Origin: Paucibacter aquatile
GTDB taxonomy: Bacteria; Pseudomonadota; Gammaproteobacteria; Burkholderiales; Burkholderiaceae_C
Assembly: GCF_002885975.1 (NCBI RefSeq)
Contig: NZ_POSP01000003.1
Location: forward strand, 3,658,001-3,722,000
Direction of reading: 5' to 3'
Length of the DNA stretch: 64,000 bases
Shown in pieces: positions 24,927 to 33,268 of the stretch. Positions within the stretch are counted from its first letter, which is position 1. Each line of letters starts with the position of its first letter. The position numbers and the translations under genes are program-made. The notes below the pieces were generated by a model. The model ran no database searches. It was not told the DNA's origin and saw nothing but the letters and a program-made list of their open reading frames with translations.

Positions 24927-25550
24927 TTAGAGTGGGGCCACGCCGCTGAACAGCAGCTTGAACTTCACTTGCACTTCGTTGGCGACCATGGAGGTATCGG
25001 CCCACTCGCCGTCACCGATCTTGAACTCCAGGCGCTTGAGCACAAAGCTGCCGTTCGCGGTGGTGATGCCGCCGGCCTGGCTCAAGCTGATGGGCACGCT
25101 CAGGTCGCGGGTCTGGCCCTTCAGGCTCAGCTTGCCGCTGACCTCGAACTTGCCGCCGCCCAAGGCCTTGATGGCGCTGCTCTGAAAACTGGCCTGCGGC
25201 AGGCGCTTGCTGTCGAACCAGGCGGCCTTGCCCAGCTCGGCGTCGAACTCGGGCGCGCCCAGGCTGGCGCTGGCCAGGTCGATGGTGAAGGCGACACGGC
25301 CGGCCTCGGGTTTCTTGGGGTCAAAGCTGAGCTGGGCGTCGAATTTCTTGAAGCGGCCTTCCACCGGCACGCCCATCTGGCGACTGACGAAGAGCAGCTC
25401 GCTGCCAGCCGCCTGCAACTGCGGCGCGGCGGCGGGGGCCGGGGCGGCGGCAGCCGGCTTGGCTGCTGCGGCACTGGGCTTGGTTTGCGCCCAGCTGCTG
25501 CTCAGGCTGGCCAGCAGGGCGGTCATCACCATCAAACGGATCGGTTTCAT
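24927..25550 (-). CDS. YceI-family periplasmic protein (second, divergent copy)
   Basis: 207 aa. A signal peptide (MKPIRLMVMTALLASLSSSWAQ) is followed by an Ala/Pro-rich linker (about 25-48) and a diverged YceI barrel: LLFVSRQMGVPVEGRFKKF, VAFTIDLASASLG, WFDSKRLPQASFQSS, VSGKLSLKGQTRDLSVP, and FKIGDGEWADTS. It keeps the fold signatures but is quite different from the first copy, so it is not a recent duplicate. Middle gene of the b561-YceI-YceI operon. Confidence 0.9.
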   Translation of the reverse strand: MKPIRLMVMTALLASLSSSWAQTKPSAAAAKPAAAAPAPAAAPQLQAAGSELLFVSRQMGVPVEGRFKKFDAQLSFDPKKPEAGRVAFTIDLASASLGAPEFDAELGKAAWFDSKRLPQASFQSSAIKALGGGKFEVSGKLSLKGQTRDLSVPISLSQAGGITTANGSFVLKRLEFKIGDGEWADTSMVANEVQVKFKLLFSGVAPL

Positions 25551-25609
25551 CGCAAAGCCTTTCGCTTCGGTTTCGAAAAAAGAGGTGAGGCAGGCAGGGG
25601 CCGAAGGCT

Positions 25610-26200
25610 TCAGCGCCGCGCCGGCATCATGCGCAGCAGCAGGCCGTCGCGGTCCAGCAGCTGGTGCTTCAGCGCAGCGGCGATGTGCATCAGCACCAGG
25701 CCGGCCATGGCAAAGGCCAGCAGCTTGTGCGCTTCCTTGAGGGTGTCGGCCAGGGTCTTGTCCACCGGCACGAAGTCAGGCAGCTGCAGCACGCCAAACC
25801 AGACGATGGGGAAGCCGGCCGCCGAGCTGTAGGCCCAGCCGGCCAGGGGCACGGCGAAGAACAGCACATAGAGCAGCAGATGGGTGGCGTGGGCCGCACG
25901 CGCTTGCCAGGCGGGCATGGGGGCATCGGCCGGCGGGCGGTGGCCCAGGCGCCAGAGCAGACGCAGGGTGGACAGCAGCAGGATGGTCACGCCCGCCCAT
26001 TTGTGCCAGCTGTAGAGCTTGATGCGGCTGGGCGAGAAGGGCAGGTCGGCCATGTACACGCCGAAGGCAAAGGTGGCGATGATCAGCAGGGCCAGCAGCC
26101 AGTGCAGGGCCATGGCCACCGGGCTGTAGCGCGGCACGGCGGCGCTGGGTGCGGGCTCAGGTGTGGACTCGGGGGCGGAGGCTGGGGCTGAAGCGGTCAT
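25610..26200 (-). CDS. Cytochrome b561-family di-heme membrane protein
   Basis: 196 aa from the ATG at 26200; a frame to 26233 exists but adds no recognisable sequence. After a Pro/Ser-rich N-terminus there are four helices with the expected heme-ligand histidines: MALHWLLALLIIATF, LYSWHKWAGVTILLL, RAAHATHLLLYVLFF and KEAHKLLAFAMAGLVLMH. The fold is the bacterial b561 (CybB) type, which exchanges electrons with ubiquinol. First gene of the operon with the two YceI proteins. Confidence 0.92.
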   Translation of the reverse strand: MTASAPASAPESTPEPAPSAAVPRYSPVAMALHWLLALLIIATFAFGVYMADLPFSPSRIKLYSWHKWAGVTILLLSTLRLLWRLGHRPPADAPMPAWQARAAHATHLLLYVLFFAVPLAGWAYSSAAGFPIVWFGVLQLPDFVPVDKTLADTLKEAHKLLAFAMAGLVLMHIAAALKHQLLDRDGLLLRMMPARR

Positions 26201-26429
26201 GGCGGTCTGGCGCGGGGCGCCGGTGTGTCGCAATGTTGGCAGTGTGCGCCGTGGCCCCGGCCTGGCGGTTCATGGCGCTTGATGCCAGGGTTCAGGGAAT
26301 TTGAATGTCCATCCGGGGCATTCTTCACCTTCACGGGGGGCACATGCGAGCGTCATGTGCGGGTCACGGTCGCCAGCACAAGATGCCGGGGGCGATGGAT
26401 CGCATCGTCCGTTTCTCGGGAGCCCCGCC

Positions 26430-27017
26430 ATGGATATCGTCAGCAAGATCGAAGCCCTGTTTCAGCGCCGCGGCGCCCTGGTCTACACCGGCCAGCGCCT
26501 GGAGCGGCGCGAGGCCGTCAGCGCGCTCGAGCATGCCTTGCAATGCGCCCAGCTGGCCGAATGGGCCCATGCCGACAACGCCCTGGTGGCGGCCGCCTTT
26601 CTGCACGACCTGGGTCAGCTGATGGATGCGCCGGCCGAGGCCGAGCTGCAGGACGACCAGCACGAGACCCGCGCCCTGGTCTTTCTGGCCAGCGGTGGCT
26701 TCGCGGCCGATGTGCTGGAGCCCATCCGTCTGCATGTGCAGGCCAAGCGTTTTCTGGTCGGCAGCGACCCGGCTTATGCCGACAGCCTGTCGGCAGCCTC
26801 CCTGCATTCCCTGTCCCTGCAAGGCGGCCGCATGAATGCCGAAGAGCGCCTGCTCTTCCTGGCCCAACCGCAGGCGGCGCGGGCGCTGCAGCTGCGCCGC
26901 TGGGACGACCTGGCCAAGCACCCGGGCAAGCGCACGCCGCCGCTGGGCTACTACCTGGACTTGCTGGACGGCGTCTTGCAGGACGCGCGCCAGCCCAGCC
27001 GGGTGGCCCTGGCCTGA
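26430..27017 (+). CDS. HD-domain oxygenase resembling PhnZ/TmpB (phosphonate cleavage)
   Basis: 195 aa from the ATG at 26430, which has GGGAG upstream. This is a non-GYP HD protein whose ligand set matches the mixed-valent diiron oxygenase PhnZ: H35, H59/D60, H78, H102, D160, plus K106 and SLQGG near 129-133. E28 aligns with the PhnZ E27 substrate-loop glutamate, but the paired tyrosine is displaced (Y19 rather than position 25), so the substrate may differ. PhnZ and TmpB cleave alpha-hydroxy phosphonates. The usual partner 2-oxoglutarate dioxygenase (PhnY/TmpA) is not encoded here. A generic HD hydrolase is the alternative. Confidence 0.75.
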   Translation: MDIVSKIEALFQRRGALVYTGQRLERREAVSALEHALQCAQLAEWAHADNALVAAAFLHDLGQLMDAPAEAELQDDQHETRALVFLASGGFAADVLEPIRLHVQAKRFLVGSDPAYADSLSAASLHSLSLQGGRMNAEERLLFLAQPQAARALQLRRWDDLAKHPGKRTPPLGYYLDLLDGVLQDARQPSRVALA

Positions 27018-27108
27018 AGCGCCCAGCACACATCGACCGGGGCGAAACGCGCGACAAGTGCACAGCGGGGCGGGCCTCGCCTGCCTCGGCATGGGCTAGC
27101 ATCGCAGC

Positions 27109-27660
27109 ATGATCGAACACCATCGCGGCCCACGTGTGGCCCTGTGCATCCTGGCCAGCCTGGCAGTCTTGAGCGGCTGCGCCAGCATGAGCGAATCGCA
27201 ATGCCGTCAGGCCGACTGGCAGGCCCGTGGCCTGGCTGACGGCCGCGAGGGTCGCAGCGCCCAGCGCATCGAAGACCATGTCGAAGCCTGCGGCAAGATC
27301 GGCATCAGCCCCGACAGCAAGGCCTGGACCGAGGGTTGGGAGCGTGGCATCCGCAGTTATTGCACCGCCAGCAATGGCTGGCGAGAGGGCATGCGCAACC
27401 AAATCTACTGGGAAGGTTGCCGCGGCCAGGCAGGTGAGGACGAGTTCCTGCGTTACTACCAGATCGGCCAGCAGCTCTATGGCTTGCAGCAGCAAATCGT
27501 TCGCAACGATGCTGAGCTGCAGCGCCTCGAGCGCCTTCTGCGCGACTCCAAGAACGATGAAGAGCGGGCGCGCCTGCGCGAGCAGATGCGCCGCCTTGAC
27601 ATGGATCAGCTGCGATTGCGTGCGCTGATCGCGGGCTTGCATCTGGCCGCGCCGCGCTGA
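27109..27660 (+). CDS. DUF2799-type lipoprotein
   Basis: 183 aa. The lipobox is AVLSGC (C24 predicted lipidated) after a short signal. The body has the Trp/Gly/Cys pattern of DUF2799: CRQADWQARGLADGREG, WTEGWERGIRSYC, GWREGMRNQIYWEGC. The C-terminal ~60 residues form a Gln/Arg/Leu-rich coiled coil (YGLQQQIVRNDAEL onward). An envelope structural role is likely, but the function of the family is unknown. It lies between the HD oxygenase and the hybrid kinase on the same strand. Confidence 0.85.
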   Translation: MIEHHRGPRVALCILASLAVLSGCASMSESQCRQADWQARGLADGREGRSAQRIEDHVEACGKIGISPDSKAWTEGWERGIRSYCTASNGWREGMRNQIYWEGCRGQAGEDEFLRYYQIGQQLYGLQQQIVRNDAELQRLERLLRDSKNDEERARLREQMRRLDMDQLRLRALIAGLHLAAPR

Positions 27661-27710
27661 CACAGGGCATCCGGCCGGGGGATACTGGCCCCGGTCCTTC
27701 TCCCACCTCC

Positions 27711-29537
27711 ATGACACGAGCGATCTCGGCCGAACAGGCCAGTGTTGACGAAGAGCTGCTGCGCCTGCTGGCCCAGCAGGGCCGGCGCATGCCGTACCCG
27801 GTCGGATTCAGCGCCGCCGTGATCGCCATCATGGCTTGGCAGGGCACCCAGCACTGGCTCGCCATGCTCTGGTTGGCCCTGGTGGTGGGCGTGCTGGCGC
27901 TGCGCTGGTGGGGCTTGGGTAAGTTGGCCGTCTGGCGCCATCTCTCGTTGCGCCGCCGCCTGCGCGCGGCCACCGGCTTGAGCCTGCTCAATGGCCTGGT
28001 GTTCAGCGCCTCGCTGATGTTCGTGCCCTATTTCGACGACTACCAGCGCATGGTGCAGACCATGCTGCTGCTGGGTTTGTGTGCCGGTTCGGTGGCTACC
28101 ACGGCCGGCTCGGCGCCGGTGCTGCTGAGTTTCTTGCTGCCGGTCAGCCTCAGCAACAGCCTGGCCTGGCTGGGTTGGCATGCCGGCGGGCGCGAAAGCA
28201 CCTGGCTGGAGGTGGCCCTGGGGGCCTTGATCCTGGGCTTTGCCTGGATTCTGGCCAGCCTCGGGCGCGATGCCTACCGAGTGTTTGTGGAGTCGGTGCT
28301 GATCCGCCAGCAACAGACCCAGACCAACCAGCAATTGCGCCTGGCCCTGCAAAAGGCCGAGCAGGCCATGGAGGCCAAGACGCGCTTTCTGGCTTCCGCC
28401 AGCCACGATCTGCGTCAGCCCATGCACACGCTGTCCTTGCTCGGTTCGGCCCTGGTGCGGCGGCCTCTGGATCCTGAGAGCGCCGAGATCGGCCGCCATA
28501 TGAATCTGGCCCTGCAGTCCCTGGCCTCACAGATGGACGGGCTGCTGGACATCTCCAAACTCGATGCCCAGGTGGTGCCGGTGGCCAACCAGGTGTTCTG
28601 CCTGAGCAGCTGGCTGCGCCGCATCTGCCTCGAGATGCAGGCCACGGCCCAGGGCAAGGGCTTGAGTCTGATGTTCGAGTGCCCGGATTCGGTGTTCGTG
28701 GAGAGCGACCCGCTGCTGCTCGAACGGGTGATGCGCAATCTGATCGACAACGCCATCAAATACACCGAGCGTGGCGGTGTGCGGGTCGTCGTGTCGCCGG
28801 AATTCGGCGATGACGATGAGGACGGTGATGACGAGCCTATGTGGACCATCCGCGTCATCGACACCGGCCGCGGCATCGCGCCGGCCGAACAGGCCCGCAT
28901 CTTTGAAGAGTTCTACCAGATCGGCAATGCCGAGCGCGACCGGGCCAAGGGCCTGGGCCTGGGCCTGTCCATCGTCAGCCGCATGGTCGACCTGCTGGAC
29001 CTGCCGCTGCAGCTGCAATCCGAGCTGGGCCAGGGCAGCACCTTCAGCCTGAGCATCGCCGGCGCCCCGGCCTCGGCCGCGCCAGTGGGTGATGGTGCGG
29101 CAGCCTCAGCCGCCGCCCAGCCGCGCCTGCCCCGCCTGCATGTGCTGGTGCTGGACGACGAGGCGCCCGTGCGCGAGGCCATGCGTGCCCTGCTGAGCAG
29201 CCATGGCTGCGAGGTCACCACCACCGGCAGCACGCGCGAAGCCTTGCTCAAGTGCATGATGCGCCGCCCCGACATTGTGCTGACCGACTTCCGCCTGCGC
29301 GATGGCGACGACGGCATCTCCGCGCTCCACACCTTGCGCAATGCCCTGCCGGGCCTGCCCGCGGTACTGATCACCGGCGACACGGCGCCCGAGCGCCTGC
29401 GCGAAGCCCATGCCGCCGGTCTGGTGCTGCTGCACAAGCCCGTGTTGGAGGAGCAGCTGATCGCGGCCATCCACCAGGCCCTGGTCGAGGCTGGCGGCAT
29501 CAGCCCGATCAGCCGGGTGCTGGCCGGTACGGCCTGA
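27711..29537 (+). CDS. Membrane-bound hybrid sensor histidine kinase/response regulator
   Basis: 608 aa. Five to six hydrophobic helices (about 30-185, of 7TM/MASE-like layout) without a large periplasmic domain are followed by a short coiled coil, HisKA with H232 in SASHDLRQPMHTLSLLG, HATPase_c (N-box NLIDNAIKYTERGG, DTGRGIAP, GLGLGLSIV) and, after an Ala-rich linker (about 450-470), a C-terminal receiver (LVLDDEAPVREAM, phospho-acceptor in IVLTDFRL, then HKPV). The HDLRQP H-box marks a kinase group often paired with LuxR/NarL-type regulators; no such regulator is adjacent. ATG at 27711. Confidence 0.93.
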   Translation: MTRAISAEQASVDEELLRLLAQQGRRMPYPVGFSAAVIAIMAWQGTQHWLAMLWLALVVGVLALRWWGLGKLAVWRHLSLRRRLRAATGLSLLNGLVFSASLMFVPYFDDYQRMVQTMLLLGLCAGSVATTAGSAPVLLSFLLPVSLSNSLAWLGWHAGGRESTWLEVALGALILGFAWILASLGRDAYRVFVESVLIRQQQTQTNQQLRLALQKAEQAMEAKTRFLASASHDLRQPMHTLSLLGSALVRRPLDPESAEIGRHMNLALQSLASQMDGLLDISKLDAQVVPVANQVFCLSSWLRRICLEMQATAQGKGLSLMFECPDSVFVESDPLLLERVMRNLIDNAIKYTERGGVRVVVSPEFGDDDEDGDDEPMWTIRVIDTGRGIAPAEQARIFEEFYQIGNAERDRAKGLGLGLSIVSRMVDLLDLPLQLQSELGQGSTFSLSIAGAPASAAPVGDGAAASAAAQPRLPRLHVLVLDDEAPVREAMRALLSSHGCEVTTTGSTREALLKCMMRRPDIVLTDFRLRDGDDGISALHTLRNALPGLPAVLITGDTAPERLREAHAAGLVLLHKPVLEEQLIAAIHQALVEAGGISPISRVLAGTA

Positions 29538-29737
29538 CCGCTCAACTGGCGTGCGCATGGCGGATGCCATGCGCTGAATCTCGGCGTTTGCACCGACGCG
29601 GGGCCTGGGTTTCGACGATTCCTGTGGTGACACTGGCTGCCGAGAGCTGGCACTACGCTCCAGCGTTTTCTTGGACCCGCGCGGCGGTGGCGGCTGGCTC
29701 TGCCCTGGCGTGATCGATCCCTCATCGCTGCCACCCC

Positions 29738-30859
29738 ATGCCGATCCCCTCAACTTTGACTGCAGCTTCGCCCCCTTCGACCGTTTCGACCGCTTCGGCC
29801 CCGCCGGCCGTGCGCCTGACCGCGCTGGATGGCCTGCGCGGGCTCAGCATGCTGGGCATGGTGTTGGTGAACTTTCGTCTGGCCATGGGCGTCGAGGCCT
29901 CGGCCGACGCGGGCTTGGGCTCGCTGTTTCTGGCCCTGGAGGGGCGCACGGCCGCCATTTTTGTCACCCTGGCCGGCATGGGCCTGGTGATGGGGGCGGC
30001 CCGCCAGCCCCTGGCCCAGGCGCGTTCGCAAGCGTTGCGCCGTGCTTTCTGGCTGGCTGTGATGGGCCTGTTGAATCTGCTGATCTTCCCGGCCGACATC
30101 CTGCATTTCTACGCCTGCTACTTCGCCCTGGGTGCCCTTTTCCTGGGGCGCTCGGGTCGCTTGTGCATGGCACTGGCCCTGCTCTTGCCGCTGCTGTATG
30201 TGGCGGCTTTGTTCCGCTGGAGTTATGACAGCGGCTGGGACTGGCAGACGCTCAGCTACATCGATCTGTGGCAGCCCCAGGGCTTTGTCCGTCACCTGCT
30301 GTTCAACGGCTTCCATCCGGTGCTGCCCTGGATGGCGTTTTTCCTCTGGGGCATGGGCCTGGCCCGCTTGCCTTTGCAGCAGCGGCCCGTGCAGTGGCGA
30401 CTGATGCTGGGCGGTGCGTCGGTGTTTCTGATCTGCTTGGGTGTGCGTGAGGGTGTGGCCCTGTGGCTGCCCGCTTGGGCCCCACTGTGGGGCACGACGC
30501 CCTTGCCGCCGGGGCCTTTGTACATGTTCAGCGCCGGGGCGCTGGCCACGGCGCTGGTCGGGGCGGCCTTGCTGGCCTTGCCCGACTGGGCGGCCCTGCG
30601 GGCCCTGGGCCGCAGCACCCTGTCGGTCTATCTGGCCCACATCCTGCTCGGCATGGGCTTGCTGGAATCAGCTGGGCTCTTGTCCGGGCGCAGCCTGGCC
30701 GAGGTGCTGGCCTTGGGCCTGGGCTTCGGTGCGTTGGCCTTGCTGGGCTGTTGGGTCTGGCTTCGCCGCTTTCCACAGGGCCCGGTTGAAATGTTGATGC
30801 GACGACTGATCCGAAAACCCGGGCAGTTCTCGCGCCTTGAAGCCGGGGGCAGCCCGTAA
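29738..30859 (+). CDS. DUF418-family multipass membrane protein
   Basis: 373 aa with about ten membrane segments. The N-terminal motif RLTALDGLRGLSMLGMVLVN is the signature of the DUF418/DUF1624 and acyltransferase-like membrane superfamily, and HFYACYFALGALFL and the C-terminal LGRSTLSVYLAHILLG region match DUF418 proteins. Members are suspected to modify or transport envelope components, but no activity is established. A Ser/Thr/Pro-rich N-terminus of ~25 residues precedes the first helix; the start could be slightly internal. Confidence 0.85.
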   Translation: MPIPSTLTAASPPSTVSTASAPPAVRLTALDGLRGLSMLGMVLVNFRLAMGVEASADAGLGSLFLALEGRTAAIFVTLAGMGLVMGAARQPLAQARSQALRRAFWLAVMGLLNLLIFPADILHFYACYFALGALFLGRSGRLCMALALLLPLLYVAALFRWSYDSGWDWQTLSYIDLWQPQGFVRHLLFNGFHPVLPWMAFFLWGMGLARLPLQQRPVQWRLMLGGASVFLICLGVREGVALWLPAWAPLWGTTPLPPGPLYMFSAGALATALVGAALLALPDWAALRALGRSTLSVYLAHILLGMGLLESAGLLSGRSLAEVLALGLGFGALALLGCWVWLRRFPQGPVEMLMRRLIRKPGQFSRLEAGGSP

Positions 30860-30904
30860 GATGCGACCACGTTGACCAAGGCCTGATCCAGGCCCCGCAC
30901 GCGC

Positions 30905-33241
30905 ATGTGGAATCGTCGCAGCCTGCGTTTGAAGACTCTGGGCATTCTGGGCCTCTTGCTGTGCGCCGTCGGGGCGCTCAGTTTCGCGGCCAGCGCCTGG
31001 ATGCTGGACAGCAGTCTCGGTGATTTCGAGCAAAGAGTGGCCCAGGAGCGCGTGGCGCGCGTGGCCGCAGCCATTCAGCAAGACGTCAGCGCACGCATCC
31101 GTGTGGCCAGCGATTACGGATTCTGGGACGATGCCGCCGCTTTCATGAGCGAGCCGGACGAGAAGTTCCTGACGGTCAACTTCACCGCCGAGTCCCTGCG
31201 CAATGCCCAGGTCAGCGCGGTTGCCTTCTTTGCCCTGGATGGCCATTTCCACGCCGGTGTGGAGATGCGCGATGGCCAGCGTGAAACCCTCGATGAAACC
31301 CGTCCTCTGGTGCAGCGCATGCGCGCGCTGGCCATGGACCAGGCCCTGGTGAGCCGCAGCATTGGTGGCGATGTCAAGCGCTGGGTCGATGGGCGGCCCA
31401 TGCTGATGGTGTTCAGCCCGGTGCGGCGCACCGAGCGCCTGTCGCCGCAGCTCGGCTGGTTGGTCATGGTGCAGGTGATGGACGAAGCCAATCTGCGCGA
31501 GCTGTCGCTGAGCACGGGGTCAACGTTTCGTCTGCTGCCGGCGGCCGGCGGCGAGTTGTCGCCTGCTTCCCCGGCCATGACCACGGCTGCGGCTCAGATC
31601 ACCCAGCCCCTGCGCGATGCCCTGGGCGAGAGCGAGCTGCTGCTGCAGGTGGACCTGCCGCCCGCCCTGGAGCGCCAGCGTCAGACCGGCTTGCTGGTGC
31701 TGCTGCTGAACAGCTTTGTGCTGGTGCTGCTGGCCGGTGCGGCGGCGGTTCTGCTGCTCGATCGGCTGATCCTGCGCCGCCTGGCGGAGTTCGCCCGCTT
31801 GGCCCGACGCCACCGCAGCGCCGGCCGCGCGCGCCCCGGGCAGGCCCAGGCCCAGCGCTGGCCGGTGCAAGGGCAGGATGAGCTGGATGAACTGGCTCTG
31901 GCCCTGAACGGCATGGTGGGCAGCCTGGACCAGGCGCGCGCCGAGCTGGAGCGGGATGTCCGCACCGATGCCCTGACCGGCCTGGGCAACCGCCGCCAGC
32001 TCTACGAGCAGATCGACCAGCTGCTGGGCCAGAAGGCGCGCCACCGCGAGCTGACCCTGGCCCTGCTTTTGATCGACCTCGATGATTTCAAGCTGCTCAA
32101 CGACTCGCTCGGCCACGAGCTGGGCAACCACCTGCTGGTGCAGACCGGGCAGACGCTGAAGAAGCTGGTGCGCGCCTCCGATGTGGTGACGCGTTTGGGC
32201 GGCGACGAGTTCGCCCTGATCTATGTGGCCGAGAAGGGCGAGCTGGGCGTGCTGAGCTTTGTGCGCCGGCTCCAGCAGGCCCTGGCCCAGCCGGTCAGCT
32301 ACCAGGACATGGAGGTCACGGTCACCGGCTCGATCGGCATCGCCTACCTCCACGCCAAGCCCGGCCAGGCGATCAACAAGGACGATCTGCTGCGCAATGC
32401 CGAGCTGGCCATGTACGCCGCCAAGCGTGCAGGCAAGGGCCGCTACAGCCTCTTCAACGATGCCCTGCTCGGTGATGTGCAAGAGCGCATGTTGCTCGAG
32501 CAGCAGCTGCGCGAGTGCCTGCGTCAGGATCAGCTCGAGGTCTGGTTCCAGCCCATCCTCGATGTGCGCACGGGCGAGGTGGCCATGTTCGAGGCGCTGG
32601 CCCGCTGGCCGCTGGAGGGCGGCTATTGCTCACCGGCCCGCTTCATCCCAGTGGCCGAGGAGACCGGCCTGATCAACGAGCTGGGCGCGGCGGTGGCGCG
32701 CAAGGTGATCGCTGCCTTGCCTGCCTTGCTGGCCCTCGATGCCCGCCATGTGGTCAACGTCAACCTGTCGCCGCGCCAGCTGATGAGCCGGCATCTGGTC
32801 GAGCAGATGTGCAGCCTGGTCGACGGCGCCGGCCTGTCGCGCGACAGCATCCACTTCGAGCTGACCGAATCAGCCCTGGCCAGCAATGCCGACTTTGCCA
32901 AGCAACAACTCGACGCCCTGGCCGCCGCCGGCTTCCACCTGCATCTCGACGATTTCGGCACCGGCTACTCCTCGCTGCACCGCCTGCAGAGCCTGCCCTT
33001 CTCGACCCTCAAGCTGGACCGCTCCTTCGTCGTCATGCTGGGCCAGGGCGATGCCCGCATCGCCCGCTCCATCATCTCCCTGGCCGAGCAGCTGGGCCTG
33101 CAGGTGATCGCCGAAGGCATCGAAACCCTCGAGCAGCAAGAGCGCCTGCTCGACCTCGGCTGCCACCTGATCCAGGGCTATCTGCACGCCAAGCCCATGC
33201 CGCTGCCGGATTTGTTGGAGTGGTTGGCCCGGCGCGGTTGA
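30905..33241 (+). CDS. CHASE4-GGDEF-EAL c-di-GMP enzyme
   Basis: 778 aa. A transmembrane helix (about 9-33) is followed by a CHASE4-type periplasmic sensor (ASDYGFWDDAAAFMSEPDEKF), a second helix near 260-285, a HAMP-like linker, and GGDEF with intact RLGGDEFAL and an I-site RASD five residues before it. The EAL domain has all key motifs (FEALARW, NVNLSPRQL, FELTESAL, LDDFGTGYSSL, LKLDRSFV, AEGIETLEQ). Both cyclase and phosphodiesterase activities are possible, and product inhibition through the I-site is expected. Confidence 0.95.
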   Translation: MWNRRSLRLKTLGILGLLLCAVGALSFAASAWMLDSSLGDFEQRVAQERVARVAAAIQQDVSARIRVASDYGFWDDAAAFMSEPDEKFLTVNFTAESLRNAQVSAVAFFALDGHFHAGVEMRDGQRETLDETRPLVQRMRALAMDQALVSRSIGGDVKRWVDGRPMLMVFSPVRRTERLSPQLGWLVMVQVMDEANLRELSLSTGSTFRLLPAAGGELSPASPAMTTAAAQITQPLRDALGESELLLQVDLPPALERQRQTGLLVLLLNSFVLVLLAGAAAVLLLDRLILRRLAEFARLARRHRSAGRARPGQAQAQRWPVQGQDELDELALALNGMVGSLDQARAELERDVRTDALTGLGNRRQLYEQIDQLLGQKARHRELTLALLLIDLDDFKLLNDSLGHELGNHLLVQTGQTLKKLVRASDVVTRLGGDEFALIYVAEKGELGVLSFVRRLQQALAQPVSYQDMEVTVTGSIGIAYLHAKPGQAINKDDLLRNAELAMYAAKRAGKGRYSLFNDALLGDVQERMLLEQQLRECLRQDQLEVWFQPILDVRTGEVAMFEALARWPLEGGYCSPARFIPVAEETGLINELGAAVARKVIAALPALLALDARHVVNVNLSPRQLMSRHLVEQMCSLVDGAGLSRDSIHFELTESALASNADFAKQQLDALAAAGFHLHLDDFGTGYSSLHRLQSLPFSTLKLDRSFVVMLGQGDARIARSIISLAEQLGLQVIAEGIETLEQQERLLDLGCHLIQGYLHAKPMPLPDLLEWLARRG

Positions 33242-33268
33242 AGGGCTGCTTGGCCCGCGCGGCCCCGC

